Positions 31,317-38,817 of a stretch of DNA of 64,000 nucleotides are shown one piece after another. The notes beneath the pieces were generated by a model that saw nothing but the letters and a program-made list of their open reading frames with translations, did not search any database and had not been told where the DNA came from. The stretch is from JBOICV01 sp050740255 (lineage in GTDB: Bacteria > Pseudomonadota > Gammaproteobacteria > Nevskiales > JBOICV01). The DNA is taken from the NCBI GenBank assembly GCA_050740255.1, contig JBOICV010000150.1, positions 1-64,000 of the forward strand, in the 5' to 3' direction. The translations under genes and the position numbers were made by a program. Every line of letters begins with the position of its first letter. The first letter of the stretch is position 1.

Positions 31317-33383
31317 TTGGCGACACGGCTTCTGATTCTGCTGCTGTTGCTCGCCTGGCCTGTGCTCGCGCTGGCGGTGGAGCGCATGACTCTATCGGCG
31401 GCGGCGATTGAAGGTAATGGCTGGCACGCGCGCGATGTCGCCATCGAACTGGACCTGGCGCAAACCCCCAATCGGAAAGTGGGCGGAGCAGCGAGCATTC
31501 GTATCGGCGCGCTGGAACTCCCTGCACCGCTAGGCAGCCTGCGCTCGATCACGCTGACTTGTCCGCAGCTCGAAACCAGCGCGGAGCGCCTGGCCTGTCG
31601 CGGCGCGCAACTCGTCGGCCTGGGTCAGGGCTTGAGCGGTAAGCCGGCGGAACTCGATTTCGAATATGTTGCGGCGACCGCTGCGCTGAACGCGGAGCTG
31701 CGCGCGCTGCGGCTGTATGGCGGCGCCTTGAATCTACAGCTTGCGATGGACGAAACCGGGACGCGTCTGCGTGGCCAGCTTCAGGACATTGCGCTGGCGC
31801 AGGCCGATCCTTTAATCGTGGCCACCGGAGTCGCCGGCCTTAGCGCGAGCGGCGGCGCCGACGTCGCCTTCAATCTGAGCATCGCGCCCGGACCTGAACC
31901 GCAGATGGGCGGGCAGCTTGAGTTCAAGCTGCGTGACGTGACGGCGAGCGAAGCCGAAGGCAAATATGCCAGCGACAAGTTCACGCTGAGCGCTCAGACC
32001 GAATTCGAGCGTCGAAAAACGGGTTGGGATTTCAAGCTCGACGCCCGCGCCAGCGGAGGGCAGATTTACATTGACCCGCTGTTCGTAGAGATCACAACCA
32101 CCCCGCTTGAGTTGCGTACGCAAGGTCACTACGACGCGTCTCAGAGCTATCTGGTGCTCGGTCAGGCGGTGCTGCAGCAGGCGGAAATTCTGAACGCCAA
32201 CCTGCAACTGACAGCGCAATTCAAACCCGCTTTCAAGCTGCAGAACTTAAGTGCCCATATCGAACAAGCGCAATTCCCCGGGGCCTACCCCTATATCCAG
32301 CCGTTTTTGATTGGCACCGCCTTCGATTCCTTGACGACGCAGGGCGCGCTGTCCGGTCAGTTGCGCATGCAGGACGGCAAACCGCAGGCCGTGCATGCGG
32401 AGTTGAAACAAATGCATTTGCACGACACCGGCGAGCGTTTCTCCGTCGATGCGCTCGACGGTGTTGTGCACTGGTCGGAAGCCGATGCGGTGCCGGAGAG
32501 CCGTTTACGCTGGACCGGTGGCAGCGCCTACCAGGTTCCTTTCGAGGCTGCCGAGCTCAGGGTGCAGACCCAGGGCCGCGACGTGGCGCTACTCGCGCCC
32601 TGGCGCCAGCCATTTCTGGGTGGCGCCTTGGTGATCGAACGCCTCAGCGCGCAGGCCCTCGGCAAACCCGAACAAAAACTGGGTTTTGACGGCAAACTGG
32701 AGCCGATCGATTTGCACGCCTTGTCCTCGGCCCTCGGCTGGCCGGCCTTCAGCGGCAAGCTGGCCGGTACGCTGCCGCAGCTTACCTATAGCGGCGAAGT
32801 GCTCAGTCTGGGTGGGACGCTCGTCGCGCAGGTCTTCGATGGCGCAGTCACCGTCGAGAAATTTCGTCTAAGCAGTCCCTTCGGCCGCCTGCCGCAACTG
32901 AACGGCGATCTGCGCCTGCGCAATATTGATCTGGCGCAGGCCACCGGCGCGTTCTCGTTCGGCCGCATCGAGGGGCGCGTGCATGGCGATGTGACGCAAC
33001 TGCAACTGCTCAACTGGCGGCCAGTCGCCTTCGACGCGAAGTTGTACACGCCGCCGGACGACCGCTCGCGGCACCGCATCAGCCAGCGCGCCATTGAGAA
33101 CATCTCCTCCATCGGCGGCGGCGGCGCGGCTGGCGTCATCTCCAAGGGCTTCTTGCGCTTCTTCGAGGATTTCGCTTACGAGCACATCGGCCTGTCCTGC
33201 GTCCTGGCTAACGGCATCTGCCGCATGGGCGGCATCGAGCCCAAGGACGGCGGCTATTACATCGTCAAAGGCGCGCTGCTGCCGCGCGTTGACGTGGTGG
33301 GCTATGCGCGCGAAGTGAACTGGGAGGTGCTGCTAGCGCAGCTCAGGAACGCCACCGCCGGCGCAGGGCCTGTGATTAAATAG
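31317..33383 (+). CDS. YdbH-family (intermembrane phospholipid transport-like) protein
   Basis: The protein has about 688 residues: an N-terminal signal/anchor (LLILLLLLAWPVLAL), long beta-rich AsmA/YdbH-like repeats, and a C-terminus typical of YdbH (ENISSIGGGGAAGVISKGFLRFFEDFAYEHIG, then CRMGGIEPKDGGYYIVKG). E. coli YdbH helps move phospholipids to the outer membrane together with YnbE and YdbL. The start is uncertain: a TTG at 31317 gives a clean signal, while a GTG at 31224 would encode 31 residues of dispersed repeat. Confidence 0.88.
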   Translation: MATRLLILLLLLAWPVLALAVERMTLSAAAIEGNGWHARDVAIELDLAQTPNRKVGGAASIRIGALELPAPLGSLRSITLTCPQLETSAERLACRGAQLVGLGQGLSGKPAELDFEYVAATAALNAELRALRLYGGALNLQLAMDETGTRLRGQLQDIALAQADPLIVATGVAGLSASGGADVAFNLSIAPGPEPQMGGQLEFKLRDVTASEAEGKYASDKFTLSAQTEFERRKTGWDFKLDARASGGQIYIDPLFVEITTTPLELRTQGHYDASQSYLVLGQAVLQQAEILNANLQLTAQFKPAFKLQNLSAHIEQAQFPGAYPYIQPFLIGTAFDSLTTQGALSGQLRMQDGKPQAVHAELKQMHLHDTGERFSVDALDGVVHWSEADAVPESRLRWTGGSAYQVPFEAAELRVQTQGRDVALLAPWRQPFLGGALVIERLSAQALGKPEQKLGFDGKLEPIDLHALSSALGWPAFSGKLAGTLPQLTYSGEVLSLGGTLVAQVFDGAVTVEKFRLSSPFGRLPQLNGDLRLRNIDLAQATGAFSFGRIEGRVHGDVTQLQLLNWRPVAFDAKLYTPPDDRSRHRISQRAIENISSIGGGGAAGVISKGFLRFFEDFAYEHIGLSCVLANGICRMGGIEPKDGGYYIVKGALLPRVDVVGYAREVNWEVLLAQLRNATAGAGPVIK

Positions 33384-33445
33384 AACCGCTGCATTGTCAG
33401 GCGGTCTTAAGCTTTGGCGCTCATCACAGCGGGGAAGGAGTCATC

Positions 33446-34060
33446 ATGAAACACGCTCTGCCGTTCAATCTGATCGGCGCCGCTTTGGCGGCCGGCTGCG
33501 TCACCATCAATGTCTACTTCCCGGCGGCCGCCGCCGAGAAGGCTGCCGACCGCATCATCGAGGACATCTGGGGCAAGCAACCCCAGGGTGGCTCCGCCCC
33601 CGGCACTGAAAAAAGCACACCCACTCAGCCGAATTCCGGTTTATTGCCGGCGCTGCAGTATTTCGCCGCGGGAACGCTGAACTTCATCATCCCGCTGGCC
33701 GAAGCCCAGGCCGATATTGATATTTCCTCACCGGCGGTACAGCAGGTCAAAGCGGCGCTGGAAGCACGGCACGGTCAGCTCGCCGCCCATTACGCGAGCG
33801 GCGCCGTCGGTCTGACCGCTGGCGGCGACGTCGCCGTCCGCGACCCCAATCTGATTCCGCTGCCGCAGCGCAATGCGGTAAAAAAACTGGTCGCCGACGA
33901 CAACGCCGATCGTGCCGCGCTGTATCGCGAAATCGCCGTCGCCAACGGCCATCCAGAATGGGAGGCCGACATCCGTGCCACCTTTGCCAAGCGCTGGGTG
34001 GATAAAGCGGCAGCCGGTTGGTATTACCAGGACGCCGGCGGTACCTGGAAGCAGAAGTAG
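33446..34060 (+). CDS. YdbL-family (DUF1318) lipoprotein
   Basis: The 204-residue protein has a lipobox (LAAGC, Cys18). The motif CVTINVYFPAAAAEKAADRIIEDIWG follows, and a DUF1318 domain near 130-200 has NAVKKLVADDNADRAALYREIAVANG. A GGAAGGAG ribosome site precedes the ATG at a normal distance. It sits 62 bp after the YdbH-like gene, matching the ydbH-ynbE-ydbL order; a separate YnbE is not seen, and the N-terminal lipoprotein part may do that job. Its last codons and stop fall within a GAAGYA hexamer repeat. Confidence 0.85.
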   Translation: MKHALPFNLIGAALAAGCVTINVYFPAAAAEKAADRIIEDIWGKQPQGGSAPGTEKSTPTQPNSGLLPALQYFAAGTLNFIIPLAEAQADIDISSPAVQQVKAALEARHGQLAAHYASGAVGLTAGGDVAVRDPNLIPLPQRNAVKKLVADDNADRAALYREIAVANGHPEWEADIRATFAKRWVDKAAAGWYYQDAGGTWKQK

Positions 34061-34080
34061 AAGTAGAAGCAGAAGCAGAA
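34048..34080 (+). repeat. Hexanucleotide tandem repeat at the ydbL-like 3' end
   Basis: Five and a half units of GAAGCA/GAAGTA span the end of the gene. The TAG stop lies within a unit, and the next repeat unit supplies another TAG, so a change in unit number leaves the protein end nearly unchanged while a C-to-T change makes or removes a stop. Confidence 0.8.
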
Positions 34081-34084
34081 TGCT

Positions 34085-34220
34085 TCGCCCTGCGGGCTCG
34101 CAATGACAGGCCTGTCCTGAGCTTGTCGAAGGGCTTGTCATCGCGAGGCCTGTCCTGAGCCTGTCGAAGGGGCCCTTGGGCTCGTGGCGATCTCGCTCCG
34201 GGCAAACTGAGACACTACCC
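34085..34220. repeat. Composite of repeat fragments (families D, E and A end)
   Basis: This spacer contains a family-D fragment (CTCGCAATGACAGG), two family-E copies (34111-34132 and 34149-34170) in direct orientation separated by another family-D piece, and then a lone family-A terminal repeat (GGCAAACTGAGACACTACCC, 34201-34220). It looks like repeated nesting of short elements. No gene is present. Confidence 0.8.
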
Positions 34221-34243
34221 AAAAATCTCTCCTGCGCAGATAA

Positions 34244-34978
34244 ATGATCCGCTGGCCGCTCGCTCTGGTCTTGTTGTACGTCGCGCTCGCGCTCGGTGTG
34301 GACACGCTCGCGGTGCAGGGCGTCCGCTGGCCTTTCGACTGGAGCGTGTTCCGGTGGCAGTTGGCGGATGTTTATCTATGGGTCCATCCGGCGGCATCCG
34401 CGATTGGTGTTCCGGAGGGCCTGTATGCCTGGCTGCACTGGCGCCTGCCGCAGAAATTCGACGTCTATTCCTTTCTGATCTGGCTGGTCATCCCCGGCCT
34501 TCTATGCGTTCGCGGTATGGACTGGGGTGCTTTCGGCGTGACGCGGTTCAAGCGCAAAGACTGGCTCGTGCTCGGCCTGCTGGCGGCCGGTGGTGCGGCC
34601 GCGATGTTCCTAATCCCACAGGTGCCGGAGCTGCGGCGCGCCTACCCCAATCTCAGCCATCTCGACCCGGCGGTGAAGCTGGACTATTTCAACGGCCAGC
34701 TTATCTGGATTCTGTCCTGGCTTTTGGGCTGGGAATTCATGCACCGCTATTTCCTGCTGCGCTCGGTCAGCGCACGCTGGCCCCAGTTCGGCTGGCTGCT
34801 GCCGCCGCTCGCGGAAGGGGTTTATCACCTGCAAAAGCCGCTGCTGGAAGCCGGCGGCATGGTGCTGCTGTCGCTGGTGCTGACGCGCTGGGCGCTGGCG
34901 CGCAACAATGTGTTGCTGCCCTTTTTGGCGCACCTCATCATCGAGATCGAGGTGGTGTTGTTCATGCTGTTAGCGTGA
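34244..34978 (+). CDS. CPBP-like intramembrane protein (divergent)
   Basis: The 244-residue membrane protein has about six to seven helices. Towards the C-terminus it shows WLLGWEFMHRYFLLRSVSARWP and LLPFLAHLIIE, which recall motifs 1 (EExxxR) and 3 of CPBP/CAAX-protease-like proteins. Motif 1 has only one glutamate (WEFMHR rather than EExxFR), so protease activity is doubtful. No processing partner is nearby. It is convergent with the tag gene, with a 3-bp gap. Confidence 0.65.
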   Translation: MIRWPLALVLLYVALALGVDTLAVQGVRWPFDWSVFRWQLADVYLWVHPAASAIGVPEGLYAWLHWRLPQKFDVYSFLIWLVIPGLLCVRGMDWGAFGVTRFKRKDWLVLGLLAAGGAAAMFLIPQVPELRRAYPNLSHLDPAVKLDYFNGQLIWILSWLLGWEFMHRYFLLRSVSARWPQFGWLLPPLAEGVYHLQKPLLEAGGMVLLSLVLTRWALARNNVLLPFLAHLIIEIEVVLFMLLA

Positions 34979-34981
34979 TTG

Positions 34982-35590
34982 TTAACGTAGCGGCGCCACC
35001 TGCTGGTGGCGGTAGCAGCCAACAACATGATCGTTGACCATACCCACCGCCTGCATGAAGGCGTAAATGATGGTCGAGCCGACAAACTTGAAACCCCTTT
35101 GCTGCAAGTCCTTGCTGATCTGGTCCGATAACGCGGTCTTGGCCGGCACCTGCTTGAGGCTGCGCCAATGGTTCTGAATCGGCGAACCTTCCACGTAACG
35201 CCATAAATAAGCATCCAGGCTGCCGAATTCCTCACGCAGTTCCAGCACCGCACGCGCATTACTCACCGCGGCATTGATCTTGAGCCGGTTGCGCACGATG
35301 CCGGGATCGGCCAGCAGTTTTTCGATTTTCGCTTCGGCGTAGCGGGCGACTTTCTCCGCGTCGAAACCGTCGAAGGCGCGCCGGTAGTTTGGCCGCTTGT
35401 TCAGAATCGTCGACCAGGACAAGCCCGCCTGCGCGCCCTCGAGTATCAGCATTTCGAACAAATGCCGCTCGCCATGCGCCGGCACGCCCCATTCCTGATC
35501 GTGATAAACGAGATAGTTTTCGGCAGCCGCCCCAGAGTAGTGCTCGGCCCAGGGGCAACGCGAGAGGGGTGCGGCATTCATCGTCATCAA
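34982..35590 (-). CDS. tag: DNA-3-methyladenine glycosylase I
   Basis: The 202-residue protein has the Tag signature: RCPWAEHYSGAAAENYLVYHDQEWGVP at the N-terminus with a zinc Cys, LFEMLILEGAQAGLSWSTILNKRPNYRRAFDGF, and a C-terminal VGSTIIYAFMQAVGMVNDHVVGC with the second zinc-binding group. It excises 3-methyladenine from DNA. Three start codons occur in MMTMNA; any of them is possible. Together with the ATL protein at 5143, the window holds two alkylation-repair genes, but they are not linked. Confidence 0.96.
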   Translation of the reverse strand: MMTMNAAPLSRCPWAEHYSGAAAENYLVYHDQEWGVPAHGERHLFEMLILEGAQAGLSWSTILNKRPNYRRAFDGFDAEKVARYAEAKIEKLLADPGIVRNRLKINAAVSNARAVLELREEFGSLDAYLWRYVEGSPIQNHWRSLKQVPAKTALSDQISKDLQQRGFKFVGSTIIYAFMQAVGMVNDHVVGCYRHQQVAPLR

Positions 35591-35677
35591 CTCCGCAAAG
35601 GCTTGAGTAAAGACCCGCTTTGAAGCGCTGCCACCGGCGCACTATACTGCAAGGTGTTCGGCACCGGGAGCGGGAAA

Positions 35678-35983
35678 ATGTCCAGCGATTTCAAGACCTT
35701 CAACGAATTCTACCCATTTTATCTGGGCGAGCACGCCAATATAACCTGCCGCCGCCTGCACTTTGTCGGCTCGAGCGGCGGCCTGGTCTGTCTGGTGCTG
35801 GCCATTGCCACGATGAACCTATGGTGGTTGCTCGCGGGGCTGGTATTCGGCTACGCCATGGCCTGGATTGGCCACTACTTCTTCGAGCACAACAAGCCGG
35901 CGACCTTCAAGCACCCGTTCTATAGTTTTATCGGCGATTGGGTGATGTACAAGGAAATCCTCACCGGCAAAATCAAGCTTTAA
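35678..35983 (+). CDS. Mpo1-like (DUF962) membrane protein
   Basis: The 101-residue protein has the DUF962/Mpo1 pattern: FKTFNEFYPFYLGEHANITCRRLHFVGSS, FGYAMAWIGHYFFEHNKPATFKHPFYSFIGDWVMY. The conserved histidines could bind iron. Yeast Mpo1 is an Fe2+-dependent dioxygenase acting on 2-hydroxy fatty acids; bacterial roles are not settled. A GGGAGCGGG ribosome site supports the ATG at 35678 rather than the in-frame one at 35654. Confidence 0.9.
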   Translation: MSSDFKTFNEFYPFYLGEHANITCRRLHFVGSSGGLVCLVLAIATMNLWWLLAGLVFGYAMAWIGHYFFEHNKPATFKHPFYSFIGDWVMYKEILTGKIKL

Positions 35984-36037
35984 GGAATCTCTGATTTATC
36001 CGTCACACCGGCGGCTTTTAAAGCGCCCTGCTTTTTC

Positions 36038-36159
36038 GGTAGCGCCTCAGTTCGCCGCCTAACCTTTATGCTCGTCATTCCGGCGAAAGCCGGAATCCAG
36101 TCTTTCCACGCACATGGACACCGGCCTGCGCCGGTGTGACGGCAAACTGAGACATTGCC
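36038..36159. repeat. Family-A MITE-like element, copy 3
   Basis: This 122-bp copy has ends GGTAGCGCCTCAGTTCGCCG and, on the other strand, GGCAATGTCTCAGTTTGCCG; they are more diverged than those of copy 1. It keeps the internal CATTCCGGC/GCCGGAATCC palindrome. It overlaps the last 28 codons and stop of the methyltransferase gene that reads leftward through it. Confidence 0.82.
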
Positions 36160-36812
36160 GCTTTTTCCAATACCACGAAAGTCTGCGCATGCACCCGCGG
36201 CAGCATCGGCCGGAATTCACGCACGACTAACCCCGCTTGCCGGGCTTCCTGCGCGAACAAGTCACGCGGAATCATCTTCACCCGAACCGGCTTACGCTTG
36301 AGCTTGGACAGCAGTTGCTTGCTATACCAATGCACGCTGCCGGCGTCGTAGAAAGTCAGAATCACCCAGCGTTTGGAGACTCGCGCCAACTCTTTTAGCG
36401 CGGCTATCCGCCACTCCGGGTTGTGCAGGTGTTGAAACAGCCGGATGGAGCAGGCCAGATCCATTTCACCGTCGCCAAGCGTCAGGCCCTTCAACAAATC
36501 GCCCTGAAAGGCGCGCGCACCGAGCCCCAGATCGTCGCGTTCCTTGACGAAGTTCACCATGTCGTCGGAGATATCCACCAGCACCAGCCGGTAGTCGAGG
36601 GCACGCAATATCGGAACGATGCGACCGTAACCACAGGGTACGTCCAAGGCGCTGCCACCACGGCCGGCATAACGCTCGATCAGCTCCGCCAGCACCGACC
36701 GTTCGCGGCGGTCCACCCGTTTCTGCAGGCTGGTCTTGTAGCGCTTGCTTTCGTAGTATTCGACCGCGCCGCGGCTGCCGAAAGGCTGGCGCTCCTGGTC
36801 TGGATTGGACAT
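36075..36812 (-). CDS. Class I SAM-dependent methyltransferase with repeat-derived tail
   Basis: The 245-residue protein has a methyltransferase core (GSALDVPCGYGRIVPIL near residue 57; LVLVDISDDMVNF; MDLACSIRLFQHLHNPEWR). The last residues, MSQFAVTPAQAGVHVRGKTG and the stop behind them, are a translation of the family-A repeat at 36038-36159, so the native end of the gene has been replaced or extended. The domain itself looks complete. The substrate is unknown. It is divergent from mnmG across about 127 bp. Confidence 0.82.
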   Translation of the reverse strand: MSNPDQERQPFGSRGAVEYYESKRYKTSLQKRVDRRERSVLAELIERYAGRGGSALDVPCGYGRIVPILRALDYRLVLVDISDDMVNFVKERDDLGLGARAFQGDLLKGLTLGDGEMDLACSIRLFQHLHNPEWRIAALKELARVSKRWVILTFYDAGSVHWYSKQLLSKLKRKPVRVKMIPRDLFAQEARQAGLVVREFRPMLPRVHAQTFVVLEKAAMSQFAVTPAQAGVHVRGKTGFRLSPE

Positions 36813-36875
36813 GACGCGAGTATAACTAATGAGAACAAACGGTCTCAGCTAAAATAGCGCCCCCAAGCTTTAGCT

Positions 36876-36914
36876 TCCTCTCCCCCTGTGGGAGGGGATT
36901 GAGGGGAGGGGTGA
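36876..36914. repeat. Family-B GC-rich palindromic repeat, copy 1
   Basis: CCTCTCCCCC...GGGAGGGG followed by GAGGGGAGGGG forms a short stem just upstream of mnmG. Copies of the same family lie inside mnmG (38404-38443), in the 3' end of the oppA-like gene (40465-40504), between oppB and oppC (41437-41531) and after the uvrD-family gene (48873-49015). Confidence 0.75.
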
Positions 36915-36939
36915 TCGTATCGGCGCGGTTTACCAAGTT

Positions 36940-38817
36940 ATGACAGCTTCCGGGAAGAATGAATTCGACGTCATTGTCATCGGCGGTGGTCACGCCGGTA
37001 CGGAAGCGGCGCTCGCTGCTGCGCGTGTGGGCGCGCGCACGCTGCTGCTGACGCACAGCATCGAGACGCTAGGCGCGATGTCCTGCAATCCTGCGATCGG
37101 CGGTATCGGCAAGGGGCATCTGGTCAAGGAAATCGACGCGCTCGGCGGCGCGATGGCACGCGCGGCGGATCGCGCCGGCATCCATTGCCGCAGATTGAAT
37201 GCGAGCAAAGGCCCGGCGGTGCGCGCCACCCGTTTTCAGGCCGACCGCCAGCTCTACCGGCAAGCCATCCGGCAGATGCTTGAGACGCAGCCGAATCTGG
37301 CCTTGTTTCAGCAGGCCGTGGACGATTTGATCGTCGAAGGCGACCGCATCACCGGCGTCGTCACCCAAACCGGGCTGAAATTTCACGCACCCACCGTGGT
37401 GCTGACTACGGGCACTTTTCTCGCGGGTCGCATCCACGTCGGGCTGAATAATTTCCCCGGCGGCCGCGCGGGCGACGCGCCCGCGAATGCCTTGTCGCAA
37501 AAGCTGCGTGAGCTGCCGTTCAACGCCGGTCGCCTGAAAACCGGCACGCCGCCGCGGCTTGACGGCCGCACGATTGATTACTCGAAACTGTCGGCGCAAG
37601 CTGGCGATGACCCGCGCCCGGTGTTTTCCTTCCTCGGCTCGCGCGATGAGCATCCGCCGCAAACCGTCTGTCATCTCACGCGTACCAATACGCGCACGCA
37701 TGAGCTCATCAAAAGCGGCTTGGATCGCTCGCCGATGTATACCGGCGTGATCGAGGGCGTCGGCCCGCGCTACTGCCCGTCGGTGGAAGATAAAGTGATG
37801 CGTTTCGCCGACAAGGATTCACACCAGATATTCCTGGAGCCGGAAGGTCTGAATACGTCCTCGGTTTATCCCAACGGCATCTCCACCAGCCTGCCTTATG
37901 ACGTACAAGTCGAGCTGGTGCATTCCATCGAAGGGCTCGAACACGCGCATATCACCGCGCCGGGCTATGCCATCGAGTACGACTATTTCGATCCGCGCGA
38001 CCTCAAGCCTTCGCTGGAAACCCGATTCGTGGGCGGACTTTATTTCGCCGGTCAGATCAATGGCACCACCGGCTACGAGGAAGCCGCCGCTCAAGGCCTG
38101 CTCGCTGGCCTCAACGCCGCGCTGGCCACGCAGGGCCGCGACGCCTGGACGCCGAAACGCGACGAGGCGTATATCGGTGTGCTGGTGGATGACCTCATCA
38201 CCCGCGGCACCATTGAGCCTTACCGCATGTTCACCAGCCGCGCGGAGCATCGGCTGTTATTGCGCGAAGACAATGCCGATCTGCGCCTGACCGAAACCGG
38301 CCGCAAGCTGGGGCTGGTGGATGACGAGCGCTGGAGCCGATTCAGCAAGAAGCGCGAGGCGATCGAATGCGAACAGGCCCGCCTGGCGCAACTGCGCCTG
38401 GTTCTCCCTCTCCCTCGGGGAGAGGGCGGGGGTGAGGGCGCTTCAATCGCAGCGCTCGACGCTCTGCGTCGTCCAGAAATCAATTACGCGTCACTGATGC
38501 AACTCGGCGCCGGCCCGGCGGTGGATGATCCGCTGGTGGCCGAGCAGATAGAAATTCAGATCAAGTACGCCGGTTATATCGAACGCCAACATTCTGAGAT
38601 CGAACGTACCCGCCGCTACGAAACCCTGCCGCTACCGGAAGACCTGGATTACGCCGGGGTGCGCGGTTTGTCCAACGAAGTGCGGCAAAAACTTGCGCGC
38701 CATCGTCCGGCCACGCTCGGTCAGGCAGGCCGCATCTCCGGCGTCACGCCTGCCGCGGTCTCCTTATTGCTGGTGCATTTGAAGAAAACCGGCGCCAGCT
38801 TGCGCCGCAGCGCTTGA
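36940..38817 (+). CDS. mnmG: tRNA uridine-5-carboxymethylaminomethyl modification enzyme MnmG (GidA)
   Basis: The 625-residue FAD protein modifies wobble U34 of certain tRNAs with MnmE. It has GGGHAGTEAA (residues 16-25), CNPAIGGIGKGHLVKEIDALGG, GTPPRLDGRTIDYS and the tail LSNEVRQKLARHRPATLGQAGRISGVTPAA. Residues 489-502 are a translation of a family-B repeat lying between the CEQARLAQLRL helix and ALRRPEINY. That linker varies in length, so the enzyme may remain active. Unusually, it is followed directly by opp genes: the TGA and the next ATG overlap. Confidence 0.97.
   Translation: MTASGKNEFDVIVIGGGHAGTEAALAAARVGARTLLLTHSIETLGAMSCNPAIGGIGKGHLVKEIDALGGAMARAADRAGIHCRRLNASKGPAVRATRFQADRQLYRQAIRQMLETQPNLALFQQAVDDLIVEGDRITGVVTQTGLKFHAPTVVLTTGTFLAGRIHVGLNNFPGGRAGDAPANALSQKLRELPFNAGRLKTGTPPRLDGRTIDYSKLSAQAGDDPRPVFSFLGSRDEHPPQTVCHLTRTNTRTHELIKSGLDRSPMYTGVIEGVGPRYCPSVEDKVMRFADKDSHQIFLEPEGLNTSSVYPNGISTSLPYDVQVELVHSIEGLEHAHITAPGYAIEYDYFDPRDLKPSLETRFVGGLYFAGQINGTTGYEEAAAQGLLAGLNAALATQGRDAWTPKRDEAYIGVLVDDLITRGTIEPYRMFTSRAEHRLLLREDNADLRLTETGRKLGLVDDERWSRFSKKREAIECEQARLAQLRLVLPLPRGEGGGEGASIAALDALRRPEINYASLMQLGAGPAVDDPLVAEQIEIQIKYAGYIERQHSEIERTRRYETLPLPEDLDYAGVRGLSNEVRQKLARHRPATLGQAGRISGVTPAAVSLLLVHLKKTGASLRRSA
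38404..38443. repeat. Family-B repeat copy inside mnmG
   Basis: CTCCCTCTCCCTCGGGGAGA and the following GGGCGGGGGTGAGGGCG are read in frame as LPLPRGEGGGEGA. The repeat is in the coding strand of an otherwise intact essential-type gene and causes no frameshift. Confidence 0.85.

Noticed and set aside
34085..34220. CRISPR-like array because of regularly spaced repeats
   Set aside because: The two family-E copies are 38 bp apart but are embedded in other dispersed repeats, with no further units and no cas genes.
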